Part shown: positions 18,067 through 26,598 of the stretch, piece after piece
Layout: each line of letters begins with the position of its first letter
Numbering within the stretch: position 1 is the stretch's first letter
NCBI GenBank assembly: GCA_027487485.1
Contig: JAIYDN010000101.1
Coordinates: forward strand, 62,001 to 126,000
Origin: Planctomycetaceae bacterium
GTDB lineage: Bacteria > Planctomycetota > Planctomycetia > Pirellulales > Pirellulaceae
DNA: 64,000 nt
Reading direction: 5' to 3'
The notes under the pieces: model-generated
What the model was told of the DNA's origin: nothing
Databases searched by the model: none
What the model saw: only the letters and a program-made list of their open reading frames with translations
Program-made: the position numbers and the translations under genes

Positions 18067-19362
18067 TCAGTTCCGTTGCAAGCCTGACTCGAGCAGTCGC
18101 TGGATTTCGATCCATGTTCGATCGATGGCACCCTTGTGCTTTTGGCAGGTTTCGCGGGCCGTTAGTGCAAGCTGCTGCCGAAGGGACGGGTCTTGGATGA
18201 GGGATTCGACCCAGGGCAACAATTCTTCCTGTGTTTGAAGCTGCCGGCAGGCACGATCGTCCAAGAGGAGCTTCACAATGTCGGCAAAATTTTTGGTATT
18301 GGGGCCAAAGCATGTTGCCACGCCGTACGCGCATGGCTCGATCATGTTTTGACCTCCTCGGTCTCCAAAACTACCGCCAACAAATCCAATATCGGCCAGG
18401 CCCCACCACCAACGAAGCTCGCCGACGGAATCGCCCAAGAAAATTTTCCATTCGCCGATGGCTTCGTTTGGACGCATTTGGCTTCGCCGTACCAAGCGGA
18501 AGCCCGTTGATTCCATTAGTTTGGCGACCTCTTCAAATCGCTCGGGGTGCCTTGGAACCAAAATCAGTTTTAGCATGGGATGCGTTTCGGCCAACGAGCA
18601 AAAGACGCGAAGCATGAGCTCTTCTTCGGGGGCTTGCGTGCTGCCGGCCACCCAAACGATATCTTCTGGCAACAGATGCAGCGACTGCCGAAGGGATTGC
18701 ACTTCCTGTCGATTCTTGTCTCCGGACGCACCATCAAATTTGGTGTTTCCCGTGACCGATACTCGACTGTGTTCCACTCCAATCTTTCGAAAGCGTTCAG
18801 CGTAAGAGTCCGACTGAGCCCCAACCCAAGTGATCTTGGAGAAGGTTGATCGTACCAAGGACCCTAGCCGAAGGTATCCTCGAAGGCTGTTTTCGCTCAA
18901 GCGACCGTTCACGATGGCAACGGGGCAACCACATTTCTGAGCATGGGAAACCCAATTTGGCCAAACTTCAAGCTCCGCCAAGATGATTAAATTCGGATGA
19001 AGAACTTGGAAAGTGTTTCGTATGGCCCAGCTGAAATCGATCGGGGTAAAGAATACGAAATGTTTTGCAAAAAGCTTTCGTCCCAAATCCATTCCGGAGT
19101 CCGTGGTGATGGAAATCGCTAGTCGAACGTCGGGCCGGTGCTTCTCAAATTGTTCGACCAGCGTTCTTAAGACTTGAACTTCTCCGACGCTAACTGCGTG
19201 CAGCCAAACAACCGTTTGCCCGTTGGGAATATTGGTTTTTGGTCCAAAAAATCGCTCCCCCCAGCCTCGGCGATAGCGTCCAGACACGATCGAACGCCAT
19301 GCAATCCAAGGACTGGCGCAAACGATGGCAATGAAGTACACTATGTCGAGTAGTTGTGGCAT
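18067..19362 (-). CDS. waaA: 3-deoxy-D-manno-octulosonic acid (Kdo) transferase
   Basis: Membrane-associated glycosyltransferase that adds Kdo to lipid A precursors. The 431-residue length matches WaaA/KdtA. An N-terminal hydrophobic anchor (LLDIVYFIAIVCASPWIAW) precedes RRGWGERFFG with the conserved Glu, then WLHAVSVGEVQ; the C-terminal half has VPRHPERFEEV and the nucleotide-sugar-binding GGSFGDRGGQNMIEPCAYG. Its presence supports a lipopolysaccharide-containing outer membrane in this organism. It is the first gene of a minus-strand group with surE and the BRCT protein, and is divergent from the exosortase-like gene. Confidence 0.93.
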   Translation of the reverse strand: MPQLLDIVYFIAIVCASPWIAWRSIVSGRYRRGWGERFFGPKTNIPNGQTVVWLHAVSVGEVQVLRTLVEQFEKHRPDVRLAISITTDSGMDLGRKLFAKHFVFFTPIDFSWAIRNTFQVLHPNLIILAELEVWPNWVSHAQKCGCPVAIVNGRLSENSLRGYLRLGSLVRSTFSKITWVGAQSDSYAERFRKIGVEHSRVSVTGNTKFDGASGDKNRQEVQSLRQSLHLLPEDIVWVAGSTQAPEEELMLRVFCSLAETHPMLKLILVPRHPERFEEVAKLMESTGFRLVRRSQMRPNEAIGEWKIFLGDSVGELRWWWGLADIGFVGGSFGDRGGQNMIEPCAYGVATCFGPNTKNFADIVKLLLDDRACRQLQTQEELLPWVESLIQDPSLRQQLALTARETCQKHKGAIDRTWIEIQRLLESGLQRN

Positions 19363-19467
19363 GGATCACGTTTCAGGCTGAGCCTTTTCGTTGAAAGATT
19401 TCGCAGCTAAGTTTTAGGCACTTTTTCGGAAACCAAAACTCGGATTGAGAAATATATTTCCAAACCT

Positions 19468-20508
19468 ATGGAACAACGTAAGCGAAAAATTGTTCCCGTC
19501 GTTGCGGTGGAACTGAGCGACCCCAATGATGCGGATCAAATCCCACAACCGAAATGGTGCGGTGTTTGGATTGAGCTGGCGGCCGTTTGCCTGATGGTGC
19601 TTGCCGTAGTCACCAATGTTTCCTTCTGGAAAAACTGGTTCATGGAAAGCGACAATCAGATTTTGATGGGCTGTTTGCTGCTTGGGACTTGTGCATCTCT
19701 GGCTCGAGTTCGTTGGGTTGGGTTGGTCACTAGTTGGCGTTTGGTATTGGGGCTGGCTTTATGGTCTTTGGCAATCCTGGTTCTGATTCTTGTCCTTTCG
19801 GCATCGGACGTGTTGCCTGCCGGGACGATCGCGTTGGCGATTGGACTTGTCATCGCGGGATGGGGGGCTTTGCGAGTCCATGGAGAAAATTGGGGTTACG
19901 GTCCTGGACTTGGAATTGCATGGAGCCTACCGGCGGCCATTTCCTATCTTTCCATGGCTGGGCAATTCGATCGCTTGGAAACAACGGCCGTCCGATTGAC
20001 GGCCGGAATTGCAGATACTCTGGGGCTATTTCACATACGCGATAACAATAGCGTTTTTTTTGGACTGGGGGTTGCGGAGCATTTTGGCAGCCAACGCGTC
20101 TATGACAGTGCAATCACTTTTCTCGGGTTCGCGGCTTTTCTGATCCTTGCCCGGCGAAGAAACTTGCTTGCTTCTATTGGCACCCTTGTTTGTAGTTTGG
20201 TTGTTTGGGTCACCATGCGGTCGCTCGCGTGGACTCTACTTGTTTACTGGAGCGAGCAAACGGAGACGTGGCACGGCTGGAATCTGCAAGTCGGTATATC
20301 CATGATCTTGGTTGGTGCTTTTTTGACCATGAATCTTGATCAGCTTGTATCTGCCTTTTTTGAGCCGATTCCGTTTGAGTTCGTGAACCCGGATTTTCCT
20401 TTGATTGCCATGACGTGGAATTGGCTGAGTGGATTGCCGACTTTGTACTTGAGCGTACCTGAGCGTGAACGAGACTTTGGTTCGTTTGAAGAGGCGGTGT
20501 CGAAATGA
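19468..20508 (+). CDS. Exosortase-like integral membrane protein without the usual catalytic Cys (possible XrtU type)
   Basis: 346-residue polytopic membrane protein with about eight helices. The central region follows the exosortase layout: a stretch like ETTAVRLTAGIADTLGLFHI, then GVAEHFGSQRVYDS where canonical proteins have ExCSGxRS, then WVTMRSL with R251 and TWHGW with H269. The Arg and His of the exosortase triad are thus present, but the position of the Cys holds Phe206. It may be a non-proteolytic relative or use another residue. The final 66 residues are a non-membrane tail. The stop overlaps the ATG of the next gene (ATGA), so the two products are probably made together. No PEP-CTERM-like sorting signal was noticed in the window. 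Confidence 0.6.
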   Translation: MEQRKRKIVPVVAVELSDPNDADQIPQPKWCGVWIELAAVCLMVLAVVTNVSFWKNWFMESDNQILMGCLLLGTCASLARVRWVGLVTSWRLVLGLALWSLAILVLILVLSASDVLPAGTIALAIGLVIAGWGALRVHGENWGYGPGLGIAWSLPAAISYLSMAGQFDRLETTAVRLTAGIADTLGLFHIRDNNSVFFGLGVAEHFGSQRVYDSAITFLGFAAFLILARRRNLLASIGTLVCSLVVWVTMRSLAWTLLVYWSEQTETWHGWNLQVGISMILVGAFLTMNLDQLVSAFFEPIPFEFVNPDFPLIAMTWNWLSGLPTLYLSVPERERDFGSFEEAVSK

Positions 20509-22316
20509 CGGAAGAGCCAGAATTGGAAAAGGCCGAGGGCGTTTCAGAAGAAACGAAATCTTCGCCAGAAAAACGGCGAAGACGGAAAAAATCAAGTCGC
20601 AAACCAAGCCCGAAATCGGTTGTGGTCAAGCGGAACTTGCAATGGTTTTTTGGGGAGATTGCGAAGATCTTCCATAGCCCTGTCGGGGTTGCGGGCGGGT
20701 TTCTTGAAGCGATTCGGGGCTGGAAATTCTCACGTAATTGGATGTCCGTCTGGCTTAATTTGCCTGCTGCAGTTTTGATCGCAACTATTTTTGCGATCTT
20801 TTCGTTTTCAAATTTCCAGACAGAAGACGGACAGCTGCAGCAGTTGCTCGTGATTGGTGAAGAAAAATGCAGCACCAGCACTCTGGAAGCGCTGTGCGAT
20901 CAGATCGACGAAGAAGAATTTACGAAAGCTCTTGGTGAGTCCACCATCGTGAAGGCGAAAGAAGCGCCTATTCAGTTGGGGGCTTTGACTCTGAAGTATG
21001 TCGAGCTGCTCAGCAAACGAGTTTTAGACATTGAGGCAGCTGATTTTCGTGGATTGTATCGATTGGCTCTGGTGCATTTTTTGACCGATCAAAAATCACT
21101 AGCGATGACAGAGATGAACCAACTAGCCACGATTTCTGCTGGTGCATTTCCGCAAGCCAATGCTTGGCTAGCCCGCCGAATGGTAGCAAGTATCGAATCC
21201 AGTCCTGGCTCGCCGGAGTATTTGGCGAGCGCGGAACAGGTAAAACCAATTTTCGAAAAGGCGATTGAATGGAAAAATTTAGATCCAAGATTGATGTTGG
21301 CCTATGCAAAAATTCTTGAAAAAGGGGGCGATCTTCAGCGCGCGATTGTTGTTACCAAACGAGCGGCCAGCATGAAGCCAGAGGCGAGTTTGGACTTAGC
21401 TCGACTGTATGCTCGCGCAGGGAACGCCGATGGACTTCGGGAGAGCTCATACGCGGTTGAAGATCATTTTGGCAAAAAGCTAAACACTCCATTGGAACAA
21501 GAAAGCGACCGTTTGGCCGTCGCCGAAGCCAAACGACTGTCGAATAAACCGCTTGCAGCCATCGAGGTTCTCAAAGAAGGGTTGATGAACAAGGACCCTA
21601 AACCAAAACTTCAACGTGAACTTTCGGAAGTTTATCTTCAGATTTATCAAAACTCGATCGAGAAGCTGGAATCGAAAGATCCCTCGGATAAGGTGAAGTG
21701 GAAGGTGGATTTCGATGCCTTGCAAAAAGTAATCGATGTTGACCCTACTAACCCCAACTTTTCCCTAGAAGTCGCCCGACTATTACCCATCGGCGTCACG
21801 CCGACGAAGGTGCTTTTGGATTCCTTGAAAAAACAAATGCAAACGGGCATAACGACCAGCGGAACTTACATCCTGTTGGCGGAAGAACAATACAAACAAA
21901 ACAAGGTCAAAGAAGCGATCAGGTTTTGGGAGATCGCTATTAAACAAGATCCTAACAACTACTTGGCGATCAATAACCTTGCGTTGGTTCTTTCCAAAGA
22001 TCAGCCCAATAATCTCGATAGGCCATTCCAAATGTTGAACCAAGCCTTGGAGGCTCAGCCGAACAACCCTGAATTGTACGATTCTTTGGGAGAATTGTAC
22101 CTGTTGGCAAATCGTCCAAAGGATGCAATCAACAAGTTGGAGAAAGCCATCAAGCTGGACCAAAACCGAATTAATACTCGGGAAATGCTGGTCAAAGCCT
22201 ACAAAGCTGCTGACATGGAGGATATGGCGCAGGTACAACTCAGAGTGATCGCGACAATTCAGGCGGCCCAGGAAGCAAATTCATTGCCTCCAGCATCCAA
22301 ATCAAACGATGAATAA
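20505..22316 (+). CDS. Membrane-anchored TPR protein
   Basis: 603 residues: a very basic cytoplasmic N-terminus (residues 23-42, with RRRRKKSSRK), one transmembrane segment at about 82-102, and a long extracytoplasmic region of TPR-like helices. Clear repeats lie in the last 200 residues (TYILLAEEQYKQNKVKEAIR; LYDSLGELYLLANRPKDAIN), with less regular ones before. Such domains serve as protein-docking scaffolds. Translational coupling to the exosortase-like gene suggests a joint role in envelope protein or polysaccharide export. The next gene, an exported thioredoxin, starts 36 bp downstream and is probably co-transcribed. No enzyme motif is seen. Confidence 0.8.
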   Translation: MTEEPELEKAEGVSEETKSSPEKRRRRKKSSRKPSPKSVVVKRNLQWFFGEIAKIFHSPVGVAGGFLEAIRGWKFSRNWMSVWLNLPAAVLIATIFAIFSFSNFQTEDGQLQQLLVIGEEKCSTSTLEALCDQIDEEEFTKALGESTIVKAKEAPIQLGALTLKYVELLSKRVLDIEAADFRGLYRLALVHFLTDQKSLAMTEMNQLATISAGAFPQANAWLARRMVASIESSPGSPEYLASAEQVKPIFEKAIEWKNLDPRLMLAYAKILEKGGDLQRAIVVTKRAASMKPEASLDLARLYARAGNADGLRESSYAVEDHFGKKLNTPLEQESDRLAVAEAKRLSNKPLAAIEVLKEGLMNKDPKPKLQRELSEVYLQIYQNSIEKLESKDPSDKVKWKVDFDALQKVIDVDPTNPNFSLEVARLLPIGVTPTKVLLDSLKKQMQTGITTSGTYILLAEEQYKQNKVKEAIRFWEIAIKQDPNNYLAINNLALVLSKDQPNNLDRPFQMLNQALEAQPNNPELYDSLGELYLLANRPKDAINKLEKAIKLDQNRINTREMLVKAYKAADMEDMAQVQLRVIATIQAAQEANSLPPASKSNDE

Positions 22317-22352
22317 TTGGTTTTTATAGTCTTTAAGGAGCCTTGCATAACG

Positions 22353-23531
22353 ATGTCCAGAAAAAGTTGTTTCTCGTACTTACGCACTTGCCTAGCACTC
22401 GTTGTTGCGAGCGGTGCGACATGCTTCTCAGCAAACGCGGCGGATTCGCTCACGATCGGTTCGGTAGCGCCCGAGCTGAATGTGGAACACTGGGTTCAAG
22501 ACGGTGAGGGCAAGTTCAAACCCGTTACCAAATTCGAAAACAACAAAGTCTATGTTGTTGAGTTCTGGGCGACTTGGTGTGGCCCTTGTATCGCCAGCAT
22601 GCCGCACATCGTAGAAATGCAAAAAGCTTATGCCGATAAAGGCGTTCAAATTGTCAGCATCAGCGATGAAGACCTAGAAACCGTCGAAGGATTTTTGGAG
22701 AAGGAAGTCAAAAGCCGAAGCAATAAAAAGGGTGAATCGGATGATGCTGCCAAAGACGAAAAACCTACCACTTACAAAGAGCTCACCAAATCCTATTGCT
22801 TGACCACAGATCCCGATGGATCCAGCAGCAAAGATTACATGGAAGCGGCCGGACAAAACGGAATTCCATGTGCATTCATTGTCGGCAAGGATCAGAAAAT
22901 CGAATGGATTGGGCACCCGATGTCCATGGATGAAGTGCTTGAAGCAGTCGTTGAAGATAAGTGGGACCGAGCTGCGTTTGCAGAGCAAATGAAAAAGGAT
23001 CAGGAGCGACAACTGTTGCTTACTGAAATCACAAGCGCTGTTCGACGTGGAAAAATCGCCGTTGCCCTTACCAAAATTGAAAAAGCTTTGGAATCCAATA
23101 AAGATCCAGAGTTGGGCATGCAACTGAAGTTGATGCGAGTTCAGCTCGTTCTGCAAGACAAAGACTCGGCGGACAAGCTAGGCACTATTATCCCTGAGGC
23201 ACTCAAAGACTACGCGGACCGAGCAGAACTGGTCAACATGATTGCTTGGAATGTCTACGAGAAGACTGAGGCTGGTGACCTGGACAACAAGTCGTTGATC
23301 AACACCTGTAGAGTGGCCGCACAAAAGGCTGCTGAAAATGCATCGGAAGAGTCGAAAGCCGCTATTCTCGACACTGTCGCACACCTGCAATTTGTCGAAG
23401 GCGATCTCAAGGGTGCTTTGGCAACTCAAGAAAACGCAGTAAAGCTTGTCGATCAAGAATCGGAAATGGCCGAGGGGATCACTGATTTTCTCGAGAAGAT
23501 CAAGCAAGCGATCAAAGACGCTGGCAAGTAA
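22353..23531 (+). CDS. Exported TlpA-like thioredoxin with helical C-terminal extension
   Basis: 391-residue periplasmic thiol-disulfide protein. A signal peptide (CLALVVASGATCFSANA) precedes a thioredoxin fold with FWATWCGPCIASMPHI containing the CxxC redox pair, a charged Lys/Glu-rich insert around residues 125-145, and GIPCAFIVGKDQKI with the cis-Pro region. The last 170 residues are helical and TPR-like. The ATG at 22353 follows AAGGAG at 22335-22340; this strong ribosome site decides against an upstream in-frame TTG. Cytochrome c maturation is one possible role given the abundance of heme proteins. It ends the plus-strand group with the exosortase-like and TPR genes, followed by a terminator. 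Confidence 0.88.
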   Translation: MSRKSCFSYLRTCLALVVASGATCFSANAADSLTIGSVAPELNVEHWVQDGEGKFKPVTKFENNKVYVVEFWATWCGPCIASMPHIVEMQKAYADKGVQIVSISDEDLETVEGFLEKEVKSRSNKKGESDDAAKDEKPTTYKELTKSYCLTTDPDGSSSKDYMEAAGQNGIPCAFIVGKDQKIEWIGHPMSMDEVLEAVVEDKWDRAAFAEQMKKDQERQLLLTEITSAVRRGKIAVALTKIEKALESNKDPELGMQLKLMRVQLVLQDKDSADKLGTIIPEALKDYADRAELVNMIAWNVYEKTEAGDLDNKSLINTCRVAAQKAAENASEESKAAILDTVAHLQFVEGDLKGALATQENAVKLVDQESEMAEGITDFLEKIKQAIKDAGK

Positions 23532-23553
23532 GCTTCGCAAGATGGAAAACTTG

Positions 23554-23585
23554 GCTGTATGCCGAACAGGGCATACAGCTTTGTT
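23554..23585 (+). terminator. Rho-independent terminator after the thioredoxin gene
   Basis: A perfect 10-bp stem (GCTGTATGCC at 23554-23563 with GGCATACAGC at 23570-23579), a 6-base loop and the T-rich tail TTTGTT. It lies 22 bp after the stop codon and should end the plus-strand operon that starts at 19468. Confidence 0.85.
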
Positions 23586-23699
23586 GGCTCCATTTTGTTT
23601 TCGATCAGAAATTCATGCCCTTTGAATTCTACCGCCCGAATTGCCCCCACCCCTTTCTAGTTCTGCATTGCAGATTTCCTTCCAACAGAAAAGAACATC

Positions 23700-24530
23700 A
23701 TGACTTCGATCCTCCGACGCGACGCCGTCAAAATGCTTTCCATGGGCGCAGTTGCCGCCGCCTTCATGCCTCGATCTTCACTTGCAAATCTTGCCAAGTA
23801 TCGATTCAAGCTTGGTATTCAGCTCTATTCCCTGCGCGAATTTAAAGTGGAGCAAGCTCTTCAGCATGCAAAGGACTTTGGTTTTGAATCGGTCGAGTTC
23901 TACAGTGGAATGTTCCCGTTGGATTCCAACCAAGAACAAATTGATAAGGTTGTGGGAATGGTTAAGAAACTAGGACTAACCATCTCGGCACATGGCGTAA
24001 ACGGATTTTCCAAAGATGAAGCTGCTAATAGAAAGGTCTTTGAGTTCGCGAAAAAAGCCGGGATCAAAACCATGTCTGCCGATCCAGATCCAGACTCTTT
24101 TGAAAGCCTGAATTCTTTGGTGAAGGAGTTTGATATCCGAATCGCCATTCATAATCATGGTCCAACCCATCGCTACAACAAAGCTCTCGATGTATTGAAG
24201 GCGATCGAGAAGCACGATGTACGTATCGGAGCCTGCGCCGATTTGGGACATTACATCCGGTCGGGAGAAAACCCCGTGGATGTGATTCGCTTGCTGAAGG
24301 GCAGGTTATACGGAGTTCACTTGAAGGATTTTGCGGAAATGAAGGACCAAACCAAGGGAGTGATCCTTGGAAAAGGACACCTGGATTGCTTGTCCGTTTT
24401 CGAAGCTCTTGATAAGACAGGCTTCCCTGCTGATGGTGCTTTGTCTTTAGAGTACGAAGAAAACCCGAAGGATCCCATCGCAGACATCCGGGAATGCTAC
24501 CGTGTTGCCAAGACAGCCTACGACGCGTAG
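23700..24530 (+). CDS. Tat-exported sugar phosphate isomerase/epimerase family protein
   Basis: 276-residue TIM-barrel protein of the xylose isomerase-like superfamily. The N-terminus MTSILRRDAVKMLSMGAVAA is a twin-arginine signal, so the folded, metal-loaded enzyme is exported. The barrel begins FKLGIQLYSLREFKVE; likely metal ligands are in AIHNHGPTH, RIGACADLGHYIRSG, YGVHLKDF and LSLEYEENP. Planctomycetes have many such exported copies, often linked to keto-sugar metabolism together with DUF1080 and Gfo/Idh/MocA proteins; none of these is adjacent here. It follows the terminator at 23554 and precedes the RNase HII-like gene by 41 bp. Confidence 0.88.
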   Translation: MTSILRRDAVKMLSMGAVAAAFMPRSSLANLAKYRFKLGIQLYSLREFKVEQALQHAKDFGFESVEFYSGMFPLDSNQEQIDKVVGMVKKLGLTISAHGVNGFSKDEAANRKVFEFAKKAGIKTMSADPDPDSFESLNSLVKEFDIRIAIHNHGPTHRYNKALDVLKAIEKHDVRIGACADLGHYIRSGENPVDVIRLLKGRLYGVHLKDFAEMKDQTKGVILGKGHLDCLSVFEALDKTGFPADGALSLEYEENPKDPIADIRECYRVAKTAYDA

Positions 24531-24571
24531 TGCTTTGGTGAGCTCAATCTAGGCGGATCATTGTAACCTCG

Positions 24572-25561
24572 ATGCCAAATTCAAAACTCATTATTGGCAT
24601 TGATGAGGCCGGCTATGGCCCGAACATGGGTCCACTGGTAGTTTCTGCAACTGCTTGGCGATCACCTCGTGAACTCGACGTTTGCGAGTTGGGCCAAATG
24701 ATGGCGCCTGAGTTTCAAGCAAAGCCCCTGCGAAAGGGCTCCACACATGTTCCGATTGGTGATTCGAAGCTGATCAATCAGGGCAAAACCGGATATGCAA
24801 GTTTGCTTTCAGGAGCACAGTTTCTCTTGAGTGCCATTGCGAAGTCGCATCGTCCAGCATTTTTGGACGAAGTGCTTGAATGGATATCGCCAGACGATTG
24901 CACGCGGCTCCGGCAGGTTCCATGGTACCGTGATAGTTGCCCGCCGCGAGAGAGTTCCGGCTTTACTAGGGAACTGGAAAGCTGTTCGTTTCATAACGCC
25001 GAAAAGAAAATGGCGCAGCTTGGCTTGGAGATAGTGGACGCACGAGTTCGCATCATTGACGAACCTGAATTCAATCGGCAGGTAGATCGATTAGGCAACA
25101 AATCATCGCTGCTGAGCGAACTGAGCTTGAATCTAGCTCGCACGATGATTGACCGACACGCGGCTGTTGACGAGCCAATCTCTGTGTATTGTGACAAGCA
25201 TGGAGGTCGCAATCGTTACCAATCGTTTCTGATGGCTAGCTTCGATCAAGAGTGGTTTTCTGTTGTGGCAGAAGGGCAACGCCGCAGCAAGTATCAAGCC
25301 AATTGGGCAGGTTCATCCATGACCATTCAGTTCCAAGTGGAAGGGGATTCGATCTTCCCGTCAGCTGCATCTTCAGTTCTGTGCAAATGGATTCGCGAAG
25401 AGCATATGTTGAAGCTCAACACGTTTTGGCAATCGAAGAGCGATGGCGTTATCGCGCCAACTGCGGGCTATTATGTTGATGCGATTCGTTTTTCGAAAGA
25501 AATCGAATCGGTATCGCAGAAGTTGAATCTGAGTCGTGAGAGTTGGTGGCGTAAAAAGTAA
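24572..25561 (+). CDS. Enlarged RNase HII-like nuclease
   Basis: 329-residue protein with the RNase HII active-site pattern but about 120 residues longer than usual. GIDEAGYGPNMGP gives D11 and E12, GDSKLIN (63-69) matches the conserved DSK element, YCDKHGG places D208 as the third acid, and VEGDSIFPSAASSVLCKWIR places D259 and the ASxxxK helix as in the family's ASIxAKxxRD motif. All four acids are thus present. The extra length lies mainly between residues 70 and 200. The GRG loop of RNase HII, which reads the RNA-DNA junction, appears as GYG. It could cleave RNA in RNA/DNA hybrids or have shifted specificity. Confidence 0.7.
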   Translation: MPNSKLIIGIDEAGYGPNMGPLVVSATAWRSPRELDVCELGQMMAPEFQAKPLRKGSTHVPIGDSKLINQGKTGYASLLSGAQFLLSAIAKSHRPAFLDEVLEWISPDDCTRLRQVPWYRDSCPPRESSGFTRELESCSFHNAEKKMAQLGLEIVDARVRIIDEPEFNRQVDRLGNKSSLLSELSLNLARTMIDRHAAVDEPISVYCDKHGGRNRYQSFLMASFDQEWFSVVAEGQRRSKYQANWAGSSMTIQFQVEGDSIFPSAASSVLCKWIREEHMLKLNTFWQSKSDGVIAPTAGYYVDAIRFSKEIESVSQKLNLSRESWWRKK

Positions 25562-25615
25562 CAAGCCTCGGATCGGTGGCGTCTGAAATCAGACGCTTTC
25601 CAATCCGAGGCTTGT
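25561..25615. terminator. Nested inverted repeat, probable bidirectional terminator
   Basis: Two palindromes inside each other. The outer arms of 13 bp (ACAAGCCTCGGAT at 25561-25573 and its complement at 25603-25615) enclose an 8-bp inner stem (GCGTCTGA at 25579-25586, TCAGACGC at 25589-25596). The first base is the last base of the RNase HII-like stop codon. It lies between convergent genes, so it can end transcription from both sides, although no T-run is seen. A second small hairpin, CTGAGTC-GAG-GACTCAG followed by TTT, is at 25628-25644. Confidence 0.7.
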
Positions 25616-25716
25616 TGCGTATCTGTTCTGAGTCGAGGACTCAGTTTGGGAACGACGGCTTGTCCAATCTACATTTCACGACTCTCTCGAGGGCGTGCGT
25701 TGATAGGACAAGCGTT

Positions 25717-25941
25717 CTAGGGACGATCTTCCTTCAGGCTGCGGAGATCAGCCGGTTGGATGTGGTTCGCTTTGCGATTTTCACGTTTGATCGCCTCATA
25801 GACTTCCTGCCTATGGACAGGAATATCGTTGGGGGCTTCGATACCAAGCCTCACTTTATCCCCACGAATGTCCACGATCGTGATAACTACGTCATCACCG
25901 ATCATGATGCTTTCGTCTCGATGACGCGAGAGTACAAGCAT
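25717..25941 (-). CDS. csrA: Carbon storage regulator CsrA
   Basis: Small RNA-binding post-transcriptional regulator that binds GGA motifs in mRNA leaders. The 74-residue protein begins [20 protein letters not shown], the strongly conserved CsrA start, and continues [20 protein letters not shown], holding the Arg-rich binding region. The C-terminus has about 12 more residues than the E. coli protein. The ATG at 25941 has an ideal AAAGGAG seven bases upstream, which rules out the 24-codon upstream extension of the frame. No flagellar genes are adjacent (csrA often sits next to fliW). The 600-bp spacer upstream probably contains its promoter. Confidence 0.95.
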   Translation of the reverse strand: MLVLSRHRDESIMIGDDVVITIVDIRGDKVRLGIEAPNDIPVHRQEVYEAIKRENRKANHIQPADLRSLKEDRP

Positions 25942-26598
25942 TGGAGACTCCTTTTCTTCGTTACGGTTGCATCCAGTGCAACAGGGTTGGGTTTGAACAG
26001 TGGGCTGTACCAAAGCCGTCTACGGTGTGAATGTATCCATTCCTTGGTACGGCAGATGGTATCGGCGTGAAAATGCTGGCGCATCACGCTTCAACAATGC
26101 TTTCCGTGAGCAACTGCTGTTCTGACTTTAACGCGCAAGACGTGTGAATTTGCAGATTAGATTTTGGCTTTTGTTGGCATGGTCAAGAATCATGTTCTAC
26201 GCACGTGATTCTATTCAAGGAGTAAACCCATGAGGGGATTTCATCCCCCTCACGATCATTGGTTCGCGTCTCGTCTGCAAAACATTCAAGACATCATGTC
26301 AACTTCACTTCTACTGCGAAGTTCAACTTATTAAAAAAGCGAAAGCCTTGGGTCGCTCTGTAACGTTAAGTGCATGGAGACTGACAATTCCAGCCAGGAC
26401 AACCTAGTCTGGAGCGTTTGTGTAGTCAGTACGTTTTAACATGAATTTTTTGAGCACCATGATTCGATAGCAATTGTCGTCAAGCTCACCGCAGCTTGCC
26501 TCACTTGCCAAGGTAGTCTCCATCGACCTCACGAGTGAAATGCATTTTTGTCAAGCTTCTTCTCTAACCGTTCTACTCCCACTCTAGAAGTTAACATC
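25942..26598. other. Long intergenic region between csrA and the SpoIIE-like gene
   Basis: About 650 bp with divergent genes on either side, so it must hold both promoters. No coding frame with family similarity was found on either strand. One small imperfect hairpin is visible around 26231-26252 (TGAGGGGAT paired with ATCCCCCTCA). No tRNA T-loop pattern is seen. An unrecognised small RNA cannot be excluded. Confidence 0.6.

Noticed and set aside
26231..26252. Small GC-rich hairpin as a terminator or riboswitch
   Set aside because: The stem is short and bulged, with no T-run and no known riboswitch pattern; kept only as a remark on the csrA spacer.
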